DNA of 64,000 bases from CAZJDV01 sp964544865 (GTDB lineage: Bacteria > Chloroflexota > Dehalococcoidia > Lucifugimonadales > CAJWER01): NCBI GenBank assembly GCA_964544865.1, contig CAZJDV010000006.1, forward strand, positions 1 to 64,000, given 5' to 3'. Below the pieces are notes generated by a model. It searched no databases and was not told the DNA's origin. It worked only from the letters and a program-made list of their open reading frames with translations. How positions within the stretch are numbered: the first letter of the stretch is position 1; each line of letters begins with the position of its first letter. A program made the translations under genes and the position numbers. Positions 28,484-37,624 of the stretch are shown in pieces.

Positions 28484-31084
28484 CTACCCCCCGAACCACT
28501 CTGCCAGGTCGGCTCGGTTGCGCTCTAGCCAGGCGACGTTGAGGCGGATCACCTCCAGCGACTGTTTTATTGCGCGATCGGCCGTGGGGGTTGGGTGGGC
28601 CTCGAAAAAGCTCTCGACGTCCTCAAGCTGCTCCTGGGTGTTGAAGCGGGACGTCATGCCGACCAGGCCCGAGAGGGCGAATAGGCCGTCGCTGTAGCGG
28701 CGCTCGAACTCCTTCCAGTTGTCCTTGACGAACTCCCAGGCCATGTTCCGGCCGTGGCGGTTGCCGCCGACCCGCACGACCACCAGTATGGTGTCGTGAA
28801 CGCGGACATCGTCGGACAGGGACCGCTCCAGGGTCTGCTCCAGAAGAGCCGGCTGCTCGAAGTTGGTCAGCGCAAGCAGCAGGCGGACCTTTTCCTCCTC
28901 AAGGGTGGCCTCTTTCTGCATGTCCCACAGGGCCTCGTAGGTCGTTTCGTCGCCTCGCTTCGCTGTTAGGTTGAACACGACGCCGCGGATGTCCGGGTGA
29001 ACGGAGTCGGTGTTGTCCTGATAGGCGGAGAAGAGGGAGCTGGCCTTGCCCAGTGCGTCCTCGTCGACGTATCTGCCGAGTTGGGTGAGGACCGTCGAGC
29101 GCAGCAGGGCGTTGAGATGGCCCTCGCCCGGCTTCGCCTCCCAGCCCATCCGCTTTCCAACCGGCTGGAAGATGCCCCGGGCCAGGTCGCGGAAGCTCGA
29201 GTAGTATGGTTCGTCGGACAGCAGAGTGTCCAGGCGACCCAGGTTCAACGCCAGGTCCTCCCAGACGGTGGCGTTGGTCTCGTTGACGTACGCTCCGGCA
29301 AGGGAGAGGAGGCGGGTGACGGAGACATAACCAGCCTTCGCTAGCGCGTACGCGTCGTTCTGAAGGCCCAGCCGGTCGATGGCGGGAAGCTGAAGACCTT
29401 CGATGGCATGACGCAGGCGCGTCCAATCTTCCGAGGAGTAGTTGACCCGGAAGAACCCGATCTGCTGCGGATTGACCTTGATCCAGTCCTCGGCGGACCC
29501 TCCCTCCCGCATGGCGATAGGCACCGTCGCCTCGCGCCCGTCCATCAGCACCGGCGCGGACTCGCCACCGTCGGGCGAGGTAGCGCTGAGCGGTACGCGC
29601 CACAGGGTGTCGTCGGCGCTTTCGGGTTCCACAAGGTGTTCGTATACGAACCTGTGCTGGGAGGCGGAGATTTCGATTCCCTCCCCGGCCCGCGTGGTGG
29701 CGACGTCGAGCACCGGGTAGCCGGTCTGCTGCACCCAGGTGTTCATCATCTCAGCCACCGGCTGACCCGAGGCCTCGCCCAGGGCGGCCCACAGGTCCCT
29801 GGTCTCGGCGTTCCCGTATTGGTGCCTGGCGATGTACCGGCGCAGTCCCTCGCGGAAGATGTCGGCGCCCAGGTAGTGCTCGAGCATTCGGAGGATGGAG
29901 CCGCCCTTACTGTAGCTGATCGCATCGAAGAGCTGTCCGATCTCCGCGGGGTCTTTGACCTCCTGCTCGATGGGGTGGGAGTTCTTGAGACCGTCCAGGC
30001 TCAGACCGTTGTTGGTGTCTGTGGACACGAACTGAGTCCACATCTCCCATTCGGGGAAGAGGTTGTCGATGGCCTTGTCACCTATCCAGGAGGCGAAGCT
30101 CTCGTTGAGCCAGAGGTCGTTCCACCAGGCCATCGTCACCAGGTCGCCGAACCACATGTGGGCCATTTCATGGGAGATGATGCCCGCCACACGCTGGCGA
30201 ACGTCGGCGGAGCTCTGCTCCGGGTCCACCAGGAGAACGATCTCGCGGTAGGTAATCGCCCCCCAGTTCTCCATCGCCCCGGCGGCGAAGTCGGGGATGG
30301 CCAGGTGGTCGAGCTTGGCCAGGGGGTACGGGGTCCCGAAGTACTCGTTGAAGTACTCCAGCAGCTTGACCGAGGTCTCCAGGGCGAAACGCCCATGCTT
30401 CTCCTTGCCAGCGGTGGCCCACACCCTGATGAGCGTTCCGTCGCTCGCCCGCTGCTCCACCGACTTCAGGTCTCCCACCACGAACGCGAGGAGGTAGGTG
30501 GACATGACCGGCGTCTCGTCGAACCGGACCCTATTGAGACCGCCGGGGGCGTCCGACTCATCGGCGATGGGCGTGTTGGAGATCGCGGTCATGTCCGAAG
30601 GTATGACGAGAGTGAGCTGGAATGTGGCCTTGAGCGACGGCTCGTCCCAGCAGGGGAAGGCGCGTCGGGCGTCGGTGGCTTCGAATTGTGTGACGGCCAA
30701 GTATCGCTCTTCGCCGTCCTCGGCGGTGTAGCGGCCTCTGTATAGCCCGCGCAGCCGGTCGCCGACCTCGCCGGTGTACTCGATGTCCAGCTTCGCCGGA
30801 CCGGCCGGCACCTCGGCGTCGAACGTGAACGTGACGGTCTCGGCCTTCTCGTCGAGGGAGGTGTCCGCTGGCGACATCCGCGAGCTATTGGAGGTCGTGA
30901 GCCCGCACGATCGGATCTCGATCTCGGCGGCGTTCAGGGTGATGGAGGAGCTCGGTTCAAGAATCTCGATCTTGATGGACACCTCGCCGGTGAACTTGAA
31001 ACTCTGAAGGTTGGGCTTAAGTGTCAGGGTGTATTTGGAAGGCCGAACATTGGCCGGCAACATCACCGCGTCAGTTTTCCGCAT
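28484..31084 (-). CDS. pepN: M1 family aminopeptidase (PepN-type)
   Basis: This 866-residue zinc aminopeptidase removes N-terminal residues from peptides in the cytoplasm (no signal peptide). The exopeptidase motif GAMENWG is at 269-275, and the zinc site is H305-E-M-A-H309 with E328 eighteen residues later in WLNESFASW. The ERAP1-like C-terminal domain follows to the end. The ATG at 31084 has AAGGGG seven bases upstream; the frame is open for another 227 codons upstream but overlaps the next gene, so I exclude that. It follows an enoyl-CoA hydratase gene by 38 bases. Confidence 0.95.
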   Translation of the reverse strand: MRKTDAVMLPANVRPSKYTLTLKPNLQSFKFTGEVSIKIEILEPSSSITLNAAEIEIRSCGLTTSNSSRMSPADTSLDEKAETVTFTFDAEVPAGPAKLDIEYTGEVGDRLRGLYRGRYTAEDGEERYLAVTQFEATDARRAFPCWDEPSLKATFQLTLVIPSDMTAISNTPIADESDAPGGLNRVRFDETPVMSTYLLAFVVGDLKSVEQRASDGTLIRVWATAGKEKHGRFALETSVKLLEYFNEYFGTPYPLAKLDHLAIPDFAAGAMENWGAITYREIVLLVDPEQSSADVRQRVAGIISHEMAHMWFGDLVTMAWWNDLWLNESFASWIGDKAIDNLFPEWEMWTQFVSTDTNNGLSLDGLKNSHPIEQEVKDPAEIGQLFDAISYSKGGSILRMLEHYLGADIFREGLRRYIARHQYGNAETRDLWAALGEASGQPVAEMMNTWVQQTGYPVLDVATTRAGEGIEISASQHRFVYEHLVEPESADDTLWRVPLSATSPDGGESAPVLMDGREATVPIAMREGGSAEDWIKVNPQQIGFFRVNYSSEDWTRLRHAIEGLQLPAIDRLGLQNDAYALAKAGYVSVTRLLSLAGAYVNETNATVWEDLALNLGRLDTLLSDEPYYSSFRDLARGIFQPVGKRMGWEAKPGEGHLNALLRSTVLTQLGRYVDEDALGKASSLFSAYQDNTDSVHPDIRGVVFNLTAKRGDETTYEALWDMQKEATLEEEKVRLLLALTNFEQPALLEQTLERSLSDDVRVHDTILVVVRVGGNRHGRNMAWEFVKDNWKEFERRYSDGLFALSGLVGMTSRFNTQEQLEDVESFFEAHPTPTADRAIKQSLEVIRLNVAWLERNRADLAEWFGG

Positions 31085-31122
31085 TGTTTCGCCCCTTCCA
31101 TAACTAATAGAGCGCGCATCCC

Positions 31123-31911
31123 CTATCCCCCCGTCCACACCGGCGGGCGCTTCTCGGCGAAAGCCGTGGGGCCCTCTATGAAGTCCTGGGAGGCGATAGC
31201 CTTTTCGTACTCGCTGTAGGAGCCGGCCATCGCCTCGTCGAGCGGGACGCCCAGACCCTCCAGCGCCATCTGCTTGCCGGCGCGCACCGAGAGCGGAGCA
31301 CCCTTCACTACTTCGGCGGCGAGGCTCTTGGCAGCAGCAGCAAGCTCCGCGGGCGGCACGACCTGGTTGACCAGTCCCCAGCGGAGGGCTTCCGCCGCAG
31401 TGATGGTGCTCCCCGTGAGCAACATGCCCATCGCGAACTTGAGGGGGAGTTGCCTGGGCAGCCGGTGAACTCCCCCGGCCGCCGCGACTAGGCCCACCTT
31501 GACCTCGGGCGCGCCAAAAATGGCGTTTTCGGCGGCGACGGCGAGGTCGCAAGCCAGGACCAGCTCCAGCCCCCCGCCCATGGCGTAGCCGTTGACCGCG
31601 GCTATGATGGGCTTCCAGCATGTGAAATCGCTGGTGATTCCTGCAAAAGGAGTCGTCTCCGCGCCGGGGTAAGATTGCCCGGCGGCGCCGTGTTCGGCGT
31701 GGTATTTCAGGTCGTTTCCCGCACAGAACGCCCGGTCGCCGGCGCCGGCTAGCACGGCCACCCAAAGCTCTGGGTCGTCACGGAATTCTGTAAAGGCTTC
31801 GCGCATCTCGGCACTGGCCGGCGGATGCAGCGCGTTGAGCCTCTCAGGCCGGTTGATGGTGATGTGGGCGACATGGCCTCGCCTCTCGAAGACAATGAAT
31901 TCGTATGGCAT
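31123..31911 (-). CDS. Enoyl-CoA hydratase/isomerase (crotonase) family protein
   Basis: This is a 262-residue crotonase-fold protein. The oxyanion-hole segments are AFCAGNDLKYHAE (first) and ANGYAMGGGLELVLACDLA (second). Both glutamates used by classical hydratases are not obvious: the second loop reads GAPEVKVGLVAAAGGV, with one Glu. The exact reaction on the acyl-CoA is therefore open. AGGAG sits five bases before the ATG. It is the fifth gene in a minus-strand series from the M50 protease to pepN with small spacings. Confidence 0.88.
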   Translation of the reverse strand: MPYEFIVFERRGHVAHITINRPERLNALHPPASAEMREAFTEFRDDPELWVAVLAGAGDRAFCAGNDLKYHAEHGAAGQSYPGAETTPFAGITSDFTCWKPIIAAVNGYAMGGGLELVLACDLAVAAENAIFGAPEVKVGLVAAAGGVHRLPRQLPLKFAMGMLLTGSTITAAEALRWGLVNQVVPPAELAAAAKSLAAEVVKGAPLSVRAGKQMALEGLGVPLDEAMAGSYSEYEKAIASQDFIEGPTAFAEKRPPVWTGG

Positions 31912-31997
31912 GGTTGCTCCTGATACATAGCGGCGGACAGCACGGGGAAGTATATCAGGGGATAGGGCACGGGGTACAGGGTACGGGGGACAGAAGG

Positions 31998-32621
31998 CTA
32001 AAGAACGATCTTGTCTCGGGCGCCCTTTCGACGCTCTCTGGATATCACGGACTCGATCTCACGGACGGTGTCGTCGAGCCGGTCGTTGCGATTGCAGATG
32101 ACATGATCGAATTTCGGGGACTCTGCCATCTCCTTCTGTGCGGTCTGTAGCCGGATCCGGAGGGCGTCTGGTGTCTCGCTCATGCGCCTGCCAAGCCTCC
32201 GCGCTAGCTCTTGCATGCTGGGCGCCACCAGGAATACGAGCACGGCGCCGGGGGCCAGGCGCTTAATCGTCGCCGCTCCCTGGACGTCGATCTTCAGTAT
32301 GACGTCCAGGCCTCTTTCCAGCGCCTCGGCGACCTGGGCTCGTGGGATACCGTACAGGTTTCCGTGGACTTCCGCCCATTCCAGAAGTTCATCTCCGTCG
32401 ATCATGCGGCGAAACTCTTGCTCCGAGAGGAAGATGTAGTCCACGCCGTCGACCTCGTCGACCCGGATCTGGCGTGTGGTGGCAGTGACGGTGAAGTGGT
32501 ACGGCGCGTCAAGCCGGCGCATGCGCGAAAGCACGGCGTCTTTGCCCACCCCGGAAGGCCCGGATAAGACGAGTAGCAGCGGGGCAGTGTTCGTCGCAGA
32601 CCGGTCGCTGGATTCGGTCAC
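31998..32621 (-). CDS. gmk: Guanylate kinase
   Basis: This 207-residue kinase phosphorylates GMP to GDP. The P-loop is SGPSGVGKD near residue 17, followed by TTRQIRVDEVDGVDY (GMP-binding) and the lid segment RLGRRMSETPDALRIRL. I chose GTG at 32619-32621, which overlaps the aroA stop as GTGA and so suggests coupled translation; the reading frame further upstream overlaps aroA completely. The C-terminus is basic, SRERRKGARDKIVL. Confidence 0.93.
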   Translation of the reverse strand: MTESSDRSATNTAPLLLVLSGPSGVGKDAVLSRMRRLDAPYHFTVTATTRQIRVDEVDGVDYIFLSEQEFRRMIDGDELLEWAEVHGNLYGIPRAQVAEALERGLDVILKIDVQGAATIKRLAPGAVLVFLVAPSMQELARRLGRRMSETPDALRIRLQTAQKEMAESPKFDHVICNRNDRLDDTVREIESVISRERRKGARDKIVL

Positions 32622-33922
32622 TGTGTCAAGGAATCCAGAGTATCCCAGAAACCGGGATAGGACAATTCGGCGGCCTCGGCCCCGTCGATCACCGTCTCGC
32701 CTTGCGCCACAAGCCCCGCTATGGCCAGTGTCATGGCGATGCGGTGGTCGCCGTAGCTGTCGCATTCGGCCCCGATCAGCTTGCCCCCTCCGTGAATGAC
32801 CATGCCGTCGGTCTCCTCCTCGATTCTTGCGCCCAGCCTGGATAGGCCGTCCACGGTGGCGGCGATGCGGTCGGACTCCTTCACGCGCAGCTCAACCGCG
32901 TCCCTGATGACCGTCTTTCCTCTGGCCAGGCTAGCGGCCAGCGCCAGCGCGGGCAACTCGTCTATCACCCTGGGGATCAGGCCCCCCGATATCTCGGCGC
33001 CCTCGAGCGAGCTGGACTCGGCGACGATGTCCGCGACCGGCTCGTCGCCCTCTTCACGGACGTTCTCCAGCCGGACGTTCGCGTTCATGGCCTGGAGGAC
33101 ATGCAGCACCCCGGTGCGTGTAGGGTTTATGCCTACGCCCTTTAGCCGGATGCGCGCGTTCGGGTGGATGCAGCCCGCCACCAGCCAGAACGCGGCGCCG
33201 CTGATGTCGCCCGGGACTGTGACGTCGATGGAGGAGAGCGTCGAACGGCGGACCGCGACACGCAGGCCATCCACCTCTATGTTGGCGCCCATCGCGCGAA
33301 GCATCCGCTCGGTGTGGTCGCGAGACTCCGCGGGCTGGGTGACTGCCGTTTCGCTCTCCGCTTGGAGTCCAGCTATCAGAAGGCTCGACTTGACCTGGGC
33401 GCTTGCCACCGGCTGGTCGAAGTCGATCCCGGACAGGTCTCCTCCGCGGACCGCCAGTGGGGCCAGGGAATCGTCGCCCCGGCCCATGATCCGAGCGCCC
33501 ATCCGCGTCAGCGGCCCGACGATCCGGTCCATCGGCCGGGAGCGCAGCGACTCGTCCCCGGAGATGACGCTGAAGAATGGCTGCGCCGCCAGCAGGCCCG
33601 TGACCAGTCGCGTCGCGGTACCACTGTTGCCGGCGTTGAGCATGGTTCTTGGCTCGATCAGGCCATCGCGGCCGCGGCCGTCAACGTGGAAGCACTCGTC
33701 CGCGCCGTTGACTGGACATGGAGAGTGCCGCGTAATTCGAACGCCGAGGCCCCGCATGCATCGCAAGATGGACGACCTGTCGTCGCCGGCGCATAGGTTG
33801 GAAACGTGGGCCGTCCCCAGGGCAATCGAGTTGAGCAGTATCGCCCGCTGGGAAATCGATTTGTCCCCCGGCAGGACGACGGTCCCTTCGAGCCGAGGGG
33901 CGGAGCGAACGTTCCAGTTCAA
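32618..33922 (-). CDS. aroA: 3-phosphoshikimate 1-carboxyvinyltransferase (EPSP synthase)
   Basis: This 434-residue enzyme joins shikimate-3-phosphate and phosphoenolpyruvate in chorismate synthesis. Landmarks are VLPGDKSISQRAI at the N-terminus, LNAGNSGTATRL near residue 93 (PEP site), and LRVKESDRIAA and GDHRIAMTLA near the end. I chose TTG at 33920-33922 because GGAGGT lies five bases upstream and family members start near this point. The gene follows tyrA by 116 bases and overlaps gmk by four bases. The PEP-site segment reads NAGNSGTATR, whereas E. coli AroA has NAGTAMRPL; I do not assign its inhibitor class. Confidence 0.95.
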   Translation of the reverse strand: MNWNVRSAPRLEGTVVLPGDKSISQRAILLNSIALGTAHVSNLCAGDDRSSILRCMRGLGVRITRHSPCPVNGADECFHVDGRGRDGLIEPRTMLNAGNSGTATRLVTGLLAAQPFFSVISGDESLRSRPMDRIVGPLTRMGARIMGRGDDSLAPLAVRGGDLSGIDFDQPVASAQVKSSLLIAGLQAESETAVTQPAESRDHTERMLRAMGANIEVDGLRVAVRRSTLSSIDVTVPGDISGAAFWLVAGCIHPNARIRLKGVGINPTRTGVLHVLQAMNANVRLENVREEGDEPVADIVAESSSLEGAEISGGLIPRVIDELPALALAASLARGKTVIRDAVELRVKESDRIAATVDGLSRLGARIEEETDGMVIHGGGKLIGAECDSYGDHRIAMTLAIAGLVAQGETVIDGAEAAELSYPGFWDTLDSLTQ

Positions 33923-34038
33923 GCGTGACCTCCGCTCAGACGCCGGTTCACCGAAAGCATGATGGGCCATGCCCGGTGCGGGCCGCGTTTTGTCGGGTCG
34001 AGTGGACGCGTATCACGGCCGTCAATCGGTTCACGCGA

Positions 34039-35004
34039 CTACCTCTCGCCAGTCATCTGCTTGAATCTCCGGCTCAGCCTCCTGCCGAAAAACATCCCTG
34101 AGATGGTCTCTCCCATGGTGGGTATCTCGGGCTGTTTGTCTTCGACGATGACGCCGGCGACCCACTTGGCTCGCTCGTCGTACGCGCGGGTAAGGGCGGC
34201 GGCGAGGCCGTCATCCCCATTCTTGATGTGGTCCCTGTACGAAATCAGCTCGGCGATGGCCTGGTCGATCCAGTGGGAGACCGCGTCGGGGCTCCCCAGG
34301 TAGGCGGCCGCGCCGGCCTCGGGGTTCTCAGCCGCAAACTGTGAGACCTCCTTGAACTCGCCGCCGGCCAGGCGTGCGATCTCCCTCCAGGCGGAGCTCT
34401 GGGAAAGCGACCCCACGAGGGCGGACGAGAGTAACCGGGGCATGTGCACCGCCGCCGAGGAGTAGGAGTCGTGCTCAGCGGCGTCCAGGAAGAGCGGCTT
34501 GGCCCCGAGGACCTCAATCATGCCGACAACCGTCCTGACCGCCTCCGCGGCCGCACTCCTCGCGGGCACCACGCAGTACTCGATGTCGTCGAAGACCGCC
34601 GCGCTGGCGTCATCGATGGAATAGGGGTACTCCCTCAGCACGGGCCGCCCTCCCACGAAGTTGACGTCCCTGCCGAAGTATTCCTCCGCCCATTCCAGGA
34701 CCGGCAGCTTGTTCGGACTGGTGTCCGTCACCACGCAGTCTTTCTCAAGAATCGGGGCGATGGCTTCCATGATCTTCCGGGTATCGCTCACAGCCGTATC
34801 CAGGACGACCAGACCGGCGTTGGACATGGCCGATCCGAGGTTGCCGGTAGTGCTGTCGAAGGCGCCCATCTTGGTGCCCTTTACAAGGACCCACCGGTCC
34901 CCGGACGTGCCCACGATCTCGGTATCCGGCAACTGGATCTGCTTAAGTCCAATTCCGATAGAGACCCCGATGGGGCCCGATGCTACTATCGTAATTCGCT
35001 CCAA
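34039..35004 (-). CDS. Divergent prephenate dehydrogenase-like protein (TyrA family)
   Basis: This 321-residue protein has an N-terminal Rossmann domain and an all-helical second half as in TyrA. Clues are the dinucleotide loop VASGPIGVSIGIGL, VVTDTSPNKLPVLEWA, FVGGRPVLREY and the helical AAVHMPRLLSSALV segment. Two usual landmarks are altered: the first glycine of GxGxxG is alanine, and the canonical GGHPMAG is GGRPVLR. It would make hydroxyphenylpyruvate from prephenate if active. TTG at 35002-35004 with GGAGG six bases upstream is the start. It precedes aroA, as expected for an aromatic operon. Confidence 0.8.
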   Translation of the reverse strand: MERITIVASGPIGVSIGIGLKQIQLPDTEIVGTSGDRWVLVKGTKMGAFDSTTGNLGSAMSNAGLVVLDTAVSDTRKIMEAIAPILEKDCVVTDTSPNKLPVLEWAEEYFGRDVNFVGGRPVLREYPYSIDDASAAVFDDIEYCVVPARSAAAEAVRTVVGMIEVLGAKPLFLDAAEHDSYSSAAVHMPRLLSSALVGSLSQSSAWREIARLAGGEFKEVSQFAAENPEAGAAAYLGSPDAVSHWIDQAIAELISYRDHIKNGDDGLAAALTRAYDERAKWVAGVIVEDKQPEIPTMGETISGMFFGRRLSRRFKQMTGER

Positions 35005-35074
35005 ATCACTCCTCCTCCTGCCCAGCCTCCGGCACCTGCGCGCGACTTCGCTACCAGGATTCTATCTTAAGTGT

Positions 35075-35770
35075 CTACCACAGCACCAGACCGGCCAGGA
35101 GGTCGATCATTGGGCCTACGATTCTGGAGAGGATACTCGCGCTGGGAACCAGAAAGCCGAGCATTATCAGTAGGAGCAGTGGCGTTGGGCCGTATCTTTC
35201 GAGCTGGCCGAAATGGTAGGCCGCCTCCTGAGGAAGGAGGCCCAGCGCGACCTTGAATCCGTCCAGCGGGACCAGCGGGATGAGGTTGAAGGCCGCCAGC
35301 AGCAGGTTCCAGAACACCATAGTCACCAGCACGTGTCCCGCGATGTCCCCCCACTCGCCAAAGAATATTCGCCCCGCGAATCTAGGATCAATGTTCACCA
35401 GGCCGGTGTTGATCGGTATCGCCAGCACCGCGGCCGTCATGATGTTGGATACCGGACCGGCGAGGGCCACCACCGCCATGCCAGTGCGCGGCCCCACGCT
35501 CAGGTATGCCGGATTGACCGGCACCGGCTTCGCCCAGCCGAATCCTGCGAGCAGGATCATGACGGTGCCAACGGGGTCCAGGTGGGCGGCGGGATTCAGG
35601 GACAGCCGGCCCTGGCCTTTCGCGGTGGGATCGCCCAGGCGAGTCGCGCTCAGCGCGTGGCTGAACTCGTGGACCGTGAAGGCGGCGAGCAGCGCCAGGC
35701 AGAAAGAGCCAAGGGTGACCAGGCCTTCAAACGGATTGGCCTGAATTTGGTCGAGCAGTCTGATCAGCAC
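35075..35770 (-). CDS. Site-2 protease-like M50 zinc metalloprotease
   Basis: This 231-residue polytopic membrane protease has the HExxH zinc motif as HEFSH near residue 34, inside the first hydrophobic helix. The second motif is PLVPLDGFKV, close to the NPxPxLDG pattern with the zinc Asp. Five or six hydrophobic stretches are visible. Short forms like this lack PDZ domains and belong to the YwhC/YdjP-like class. It starts at GTG 35768-35770 with a weak SD. It is first in a minus-strand series toward tyrA, 70 bases away. Confidence 0.9.
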   Translation of the reverse strand: MLIRLLDQIQANPFEGLVTLGSFCLALLAAFTVHEFSHALSATRLGDPTAKGQGRLSLNPAAHLDPVGTVMILLAGFGWAKPVPVNPAYLSVGPRTGMAVVALAGPVSNIMTAAVLAIPINTGLVNIDPRFAGRIFFGEWGDIAGHVLVTMVFWNLLLAAFNLIPLVPLDGFKVALGLLPQEAAYHFGQLERYGPTPLLLLIMLGFLVPSASILSRIVGPMIDLLAGLVLW

Positions 35771-35893
35771 TTACTAATTCCAGCGTAAGGACATATTACC
35801 GGTGATCGCATCGGAAATCGTGACCGGCCATGTGTGAGCGAACCATGGGCGGTGCGAATCTGTCGAGGAGCGTCGTCGCTTCTCAAAATAGAA

Positions 35894-35921
35894 GGACGGG
35901 ACGAGCAAGCTCGTCCCGTCC
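35894..35921 (-). terminator. Strong intrinsic terminator, probably bidirectional
   Basis: A perfect 13-bp inverted repeat GGACGGGACGAGC / GCTCGTCCCGTCC with a 2-base loop is followed by GATTTTC on the plus strand and TTCTATTTTG on the minus strand. It lies 31 bases beyond the stop of the HesB-like gene on the minus strand. Confidence 0.88.
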
Positions 35922-35952
35922 GATTTTCATTAGCTATCCGCTGGACGTTGAC

Positions 35953-36354
35953 TTAGTGGCCACCGCAGGCGCAGCCTTCACCTCCACCACCACATCCACC
36001 TCCGCCACCTCCGCAACCTCCGCCGCCGCAGGCGCAGCCACCCTCCTGGCCCTCCATGTTGGGATTGCTGATGACGAACCCGCTTCGCATCAAGTCGTCG
36101 ATGTAGTCGATCTGGGCGCCTTCCACGAGGGGAGCGCTCTCGGGGTCCACGAGCACTCGAATATCTTTGGTCTCGATGACGATGTCATCGGCTTTTGGTT
36201 CCTTCTCGACGCCAAGCATGTACTGATAGCCACCATGGCCACCGGGCGTTACCATGATCCGGAGCAGAGCCCCTTCCTCCCCTTGATCGCTGAGCACCTT
36301 GGCCAACTGTTCGGCCGCGAGCGGCGTAACCTCGATGATTTGAGTCGTCGTCAA
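35953..36354 (-). CDS. HesB/IscA-family-like protein with a Gly/Cys/His-rich tail
   Basis: This 133-residue protein begins with an A-type Fe-S carrier fold (IIEVTPLAAEQLAKVL, LRIMVTPGGHGGYQYML, FVISNPN). The first conserved Cys of the usual GGCSGxxY is His here. After NPNMEGQ the canonical TCGCGxSF is absent, replaced by a 30-residue tail of Gly, six Cys and a final His, with a CAC at each end. It may bind Fe-S or metal differently from IscA/ErpA. TTG at 36352-36354 has GGAGGT six bases upstream. It stands alone with its own terminator. Confidence 0.8.
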   Translation of the reverse strand: MTTTQIIEVTPLAAEQLAKVLSDQGEEGALLRIMVTPGGHGGYQYMLGVEKEPKADDIVIETKDIRVLVDPESAPLVEGAQIDYIDDLMRSGFVISNPNMEGQEGGCACGGGGCGGGGGGCGGGGEGCACGGH

Positions 36355-36628
36355 TAGTGCACCTCCAGAAATTCCCGTGCTTTTCGTGCAACTTGTGATG
36401 CCAGCTTAACTTCGATGTTAGCATGACGCAGCTAGGTCGTCAAGGATTGTTCAGGGGCGGCAGGCCCCACGTCACCCGCCGCGACGAGCGACAGAGCGAA
36501 CCCGTCCAACGCGGGCCGGCCGTGGACCGGCAATGCCGTTCGTCTAGACTGCCTCGTGATTCGAGTATATCATACGCCCCAACCGGGGGAGGAACGACCA
36601 GAAGCGAATAAAAGGAGCGAGATACGAC

Positions 36629-37624
36629 ATGAAAGAGCTAAGAGTCGGGGTCATAGGGTGCGGCCGCCATGCTCAGGGCCACTTCCGCATGATCGCGGGC
36701 GAGCCACGCCTGCACCTGGCCGCCATCGCAGAGATCGACGACGGGCGCCGAAAGGCGGCGGCGGCGGAGCACAAGCCCGAGCGGGCGTTCGATGACTACG
36801 GGGATATGCTCGAGGCCGTCGATCTCGACCTTGTATACGTCGAAACCATGCCGGGCCACCTGCTGCCCATCGTGCTGGCGTGTCTCGAGGAGGGTCTGAA
36901 CGTCTCCGTGGAGAAGTCGCCGGGGATGAACTCGGCCGAGACCGCGACGATGGCTGATGCGGCTCGGGACAGCAAGGGGAAGGCCATAGTGTCTTTCAAC
37001 CGCCGCTACTTTCCCGAGGTCCTCGCCGTCCGGCGGATGGTGCGGGATCGGGGCGGCGCCGTCCATGTCGGGGCGACGTACAACAAACCCCTCACCGCCA
37101 TCGGCACGCCCGCTATGGCCGACGTAGCCCCGGATCCGTTGATATGCGACGCCATCCACCATGTCGACCTGCTACGCTGGCTGGCCGGCTCTAGTCAGGA
37201 GACGGCGGCTGTCCCCGTGGAGGTGTATTCGGAAGTCCAGGACGGGGAGCGGCCCGGCGCGCACCGTCACAATGCCTCCATCCGCTTCGACACCGGCGCC
37301 ATTGGAGGGTTGATGAGTCACTACGGGGTCGGCTACCGCATCCAGAGGGCCGAGGTCCACGCCGACGACTTCTCGGCGTACCTGGACCTGACGGGGAAGC
37401 CGAGGGTCGAGGTGTACGCGGCGGCGGGAGACGACGGCAGTGGCAGTGCCACCGCCGAGCCGATGGAGCTGGAGCTTGGAGACTACGCCGGCTCCAATGA
37501 GACCATCCACTTCGTGGACTGCATCCTGAACGGTGGCACGCCGTGGTCCACCCTGGACGACGCGGTCCAGACCATGCGGCTCTGTGAGGCGGTCCGGCGG
37601 GGCCACAAGGGTGAGCTGGAATGA
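36629..37624 (+). CDS. Gfo/Idh/MocA family oxidoreductase (1 of 4)
   Basis: This 331-residue NAD(P)-dependent dehydrogenase has the Rossmann motif GVIGCGRHAQGH near residue 6, an ETMPGHLLPIVLACLEEGLNV segment, and EKSPGMN in place of the usual EKP. The C-terminal part is an alpha/beta domain with DAIHHVDLLRWLAG, including a His typical of the active site. The substrate is probably a sugar, inositol or sugar acid. AAAAGGAG precedes the ATG at a normal distance. Its TGA overlaps the ATG of a TIM-barrel isomerase (ATGA), so the two act together. Confidence 0.88.
   Translation: MKELRVGVIGCGRHAQGHFRMIAGEPRLHLAAIAEIDDGRRKAAAAEHKPERAFDDYGDMLEAVDLDLVYVETMPGHLLPIVLACLEEGLNVSVEKSPGMNSAETATMADAARDSKGKAIVSFNRRYFPEVLAVRRMVRDRGGAVHVGATYNKPLTAIGTPAMADVAPDPLICDAIHHVDLLRWLAGSSQETAAVPVEVYSEVQDGERPGAHRHNASIRFDTGAIGGLMSHYGVGYRIQRAEVHADDFSAYLDLTGKPRVEVYAAAGDDGSGSATAEPMELELGDYAGSNETIHFVDCILNGGTPWSTLDDAVQTMRLCEAVRRGHKGELE

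Noticed and set aside
29408..30745. A 445-codon open frame antisense to pepN.
   Set aside because: It is the opposite strand of a GC-rich conserved enzyme; the protein is low-complexity Val/Gly/His-rich and matches no family.
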